NCBI GenBank assembly: GCA_003161255.1
Contig: PMOQ01000072.1
Coordinates: forward strand, 1-41,590
Reading direction: 5' to 3'
Source of the DNA: Acidimicrobiaceae bacterium
GTDB taxonomy: Bacteria; Actinomycetota; Acidimicrobiia; Acidimicrobiales; RAAP-2
Length of the DNA: 41,590 bases
The notes under the pieces are model-generated. The model was given only the letters and a program-made list of their open reading frames with translations. It was not told the DNA's origin and did no database searches. Both the position numbers and the translations under genes were made by a program. Below are positions 40,910-41,590 of the stretch, in pieces (within the stretch, counting starts at the first letter, position 1; each line of letters starts with the position of its first letter).

Positions 40910-41590
40910 GTGTTGAGCCCGGCGGACCAACCCACCCACCAGGGATGGGCGGACAGCGACCCTCTCCGCTCTGCGATCACCTCACCGCCGCGCCTCGGCG
41001 CGCCGACCGACGACGATTCGGGTGAGGCATCCAGGCCCGATCCCGGCCTCGACACACTTTCCGACACCGGTGTGATCCCCGACGGGGCAGATGTCGGGAG
41101 GACCCGGGAACGGGTCCGACAGCGGCGATTCGCCCGCCTTGCGATCGTGCTCCTGCCGATCGCCGTTGTGCTCCTGTTGCGAGCGCTCGTGTGGCACCAC
41201 CAGGCCTTCTCGATTCCCCACGTCCCGGGGTCGCTCGTTCCCTACATCCCGGCGATCGCCCTGATCACGGTCCTCGTTGGCATGATGCTGGCGTCGGTGC
41301 TCGGAGCGGCCCGTTCTCCCCACGTGCTCTACCGGCCCGGTGAGATCGACGTCCACTTCGATGACGTCCGGGGCGCAGACGCCGTCGTCGAAGAGGTCCG
41401 CAAGACGCTGAACCTGTTTCTCGCGCACCGCATCTTCGCCGAGCGGATGGGGGGCACCCCCCGACGGGCCGTCCTCTTCGAAGGTCCGCCCGGCACCGGC
41501 AAGACCTACTTGGCCAAGGCGCTCGCCGCGGAAGCGGGCGTGCCGTTCCTGTTCGTCTCCTCTTCCGCGTTCCAGTCGATGTACTACGGG
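40910..41590 (+). CDS. Membrane-anchored AAA ATPase, FtsH-like (5' part only)
   Basis: 227 codons are present; the gene is cut by the window end. After a polar N-terminus come two hydrophobic helices (about residues 74-97 and 109-134), then V-H-F-D-D-V-R-G-A-D-A-V near 147, which opens the AAA domain as in FtsH, and Walker A G-P-P-G-T-G-K-T near 191. FtsH has a periplasmic region between its helices; here it is only about 12 residues. Whether a zinc protease domain follows cannot be seen. The start is GTG 40910 or TTG 40913; AGAGGA fits the TTG better. Confidence 0.8.
   Translation, partial: MLSPADQPTHQGWADSDPLRSAITSPPRLGAPTDDDSGEASRPDPGLDTLSDTGVIPDGADVGRTRERVRQRRFARLAIVLLPIAVVLLLRALVWHHQAFSIPHVPGSLVPYIPAIALITVLVGMMLASVLGAARSPHVLYRPGEIDVHFDDVRGADAVVEEVRKTLNLFLAHRIFAERMGGTPRRAVLFEGPPGTGKTYLAKALAAEAGVPFLFVSSSAFQSMYYG

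Noticed and set aside
1-41590. CRISPR arrays, tRNA or rRNA genes, and classical riboswitches
   Set aside because: No regularly spaced repeats, no clover-leaf sequences and no recognised aptamer consensus were found on reading either strand; a covariance-model scan was not possible.

Overview
The window is about 41.6 kb of very GC-rich DNA with dense, short-spaced genes, frequent ATGA, GTGA and TGATG overlaps, many GTG starts and AGGAGG-type ribosome binding sites. The gene content (mycofactocin genes, an NDMA-dependent alcohol dehydrogenase, many FadE-type acyl-CoA dehydrogenases, paired MaoC dehydratases) points to an actinobacterium. A lineage such as Acidimicrobiia is plausible, but this is inference and no ribosomal gene is present to test it.

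Left end, 1-6.6 kb: a dispersed mycofactocin locus. The minus strand carries a serine beta-lactamase-like hydrolase, a HAD hydrolase, then the 38-residue precursor mftA, mftB and the first 40 codons of mftC, which runs off the window. The glycosyltransferase mftF lies on the plus strand, facing away from that block. The FMN enzyme mftD and an NDMA-dependent alcohol dehydrogenase, a typical client of the cofactor, follow on the minus strand. Together these give peptide cross-linking (MftB/MftC), oxidation (MftD), glycosylation (MftF) and a dehydrogenase that would use the product. mftE, mftG and mftR are not in the window.

6.7-11.2 kb: a MarR regulator translationally coupled to a heterodimeric ABC exporter whose subunits have complementary departures from consensus. 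11.3-23.8 kb: acyl-CoA and lipid catabolism, with two SDRs, two thiolases, two acyl-CoA dehydrogenases, a tandem pair of MaoC-type dehydratases, an enoyl-CoA hydratase and a large alpha/beta hydrolase. A hemerythrin-like protein and a DHA2-type MFS exporter lie among them.

23.9-24.8 kb: a decayed TnpB gene of an IS200/IS605-type element with a candidate left-end hairpin, directly upstream of a PhzF-like gene. 25.6-28.7 kb: a cellulose-synthase-like GT2 with an N-terminal MshEN-like domain, overlapping a polytopic membrane protein. 28.7-30.6 kb: a third acyl-CoA dehydrogenase and a small ABM-like monooxygenase.

30.6-36.8 kb: a zinc module. A Zur/Fur repressor is divergent from znuA-znuC-znuB across a 55-bp gap that contains a perfect 11+5+11 palindrome embedded in a promoter. 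A 1011-codon LuxR-type ATPase regulator follows znuB with its own Shine-Dalgarno sequence. 36.8-41.6 kb: two divergent cupins flanking a long inverted repeat, a secreted beta-helix protein with a Tat-like signal, a SAM methyltransferase, and the start of a membrane-anchored FtsH-like AAA ATPase cut by the window end.

No rRNA, tRNA or CRISPR array was seen. The most interesting items are the split mycofactocin locus, the Zur promoter architecture, the cupin-gap inverted repeat, the competing hairpins near 18.1 kb, the eroded TnpB, and repeated glycine-rich insertions in otherwise ordinary enzymes.
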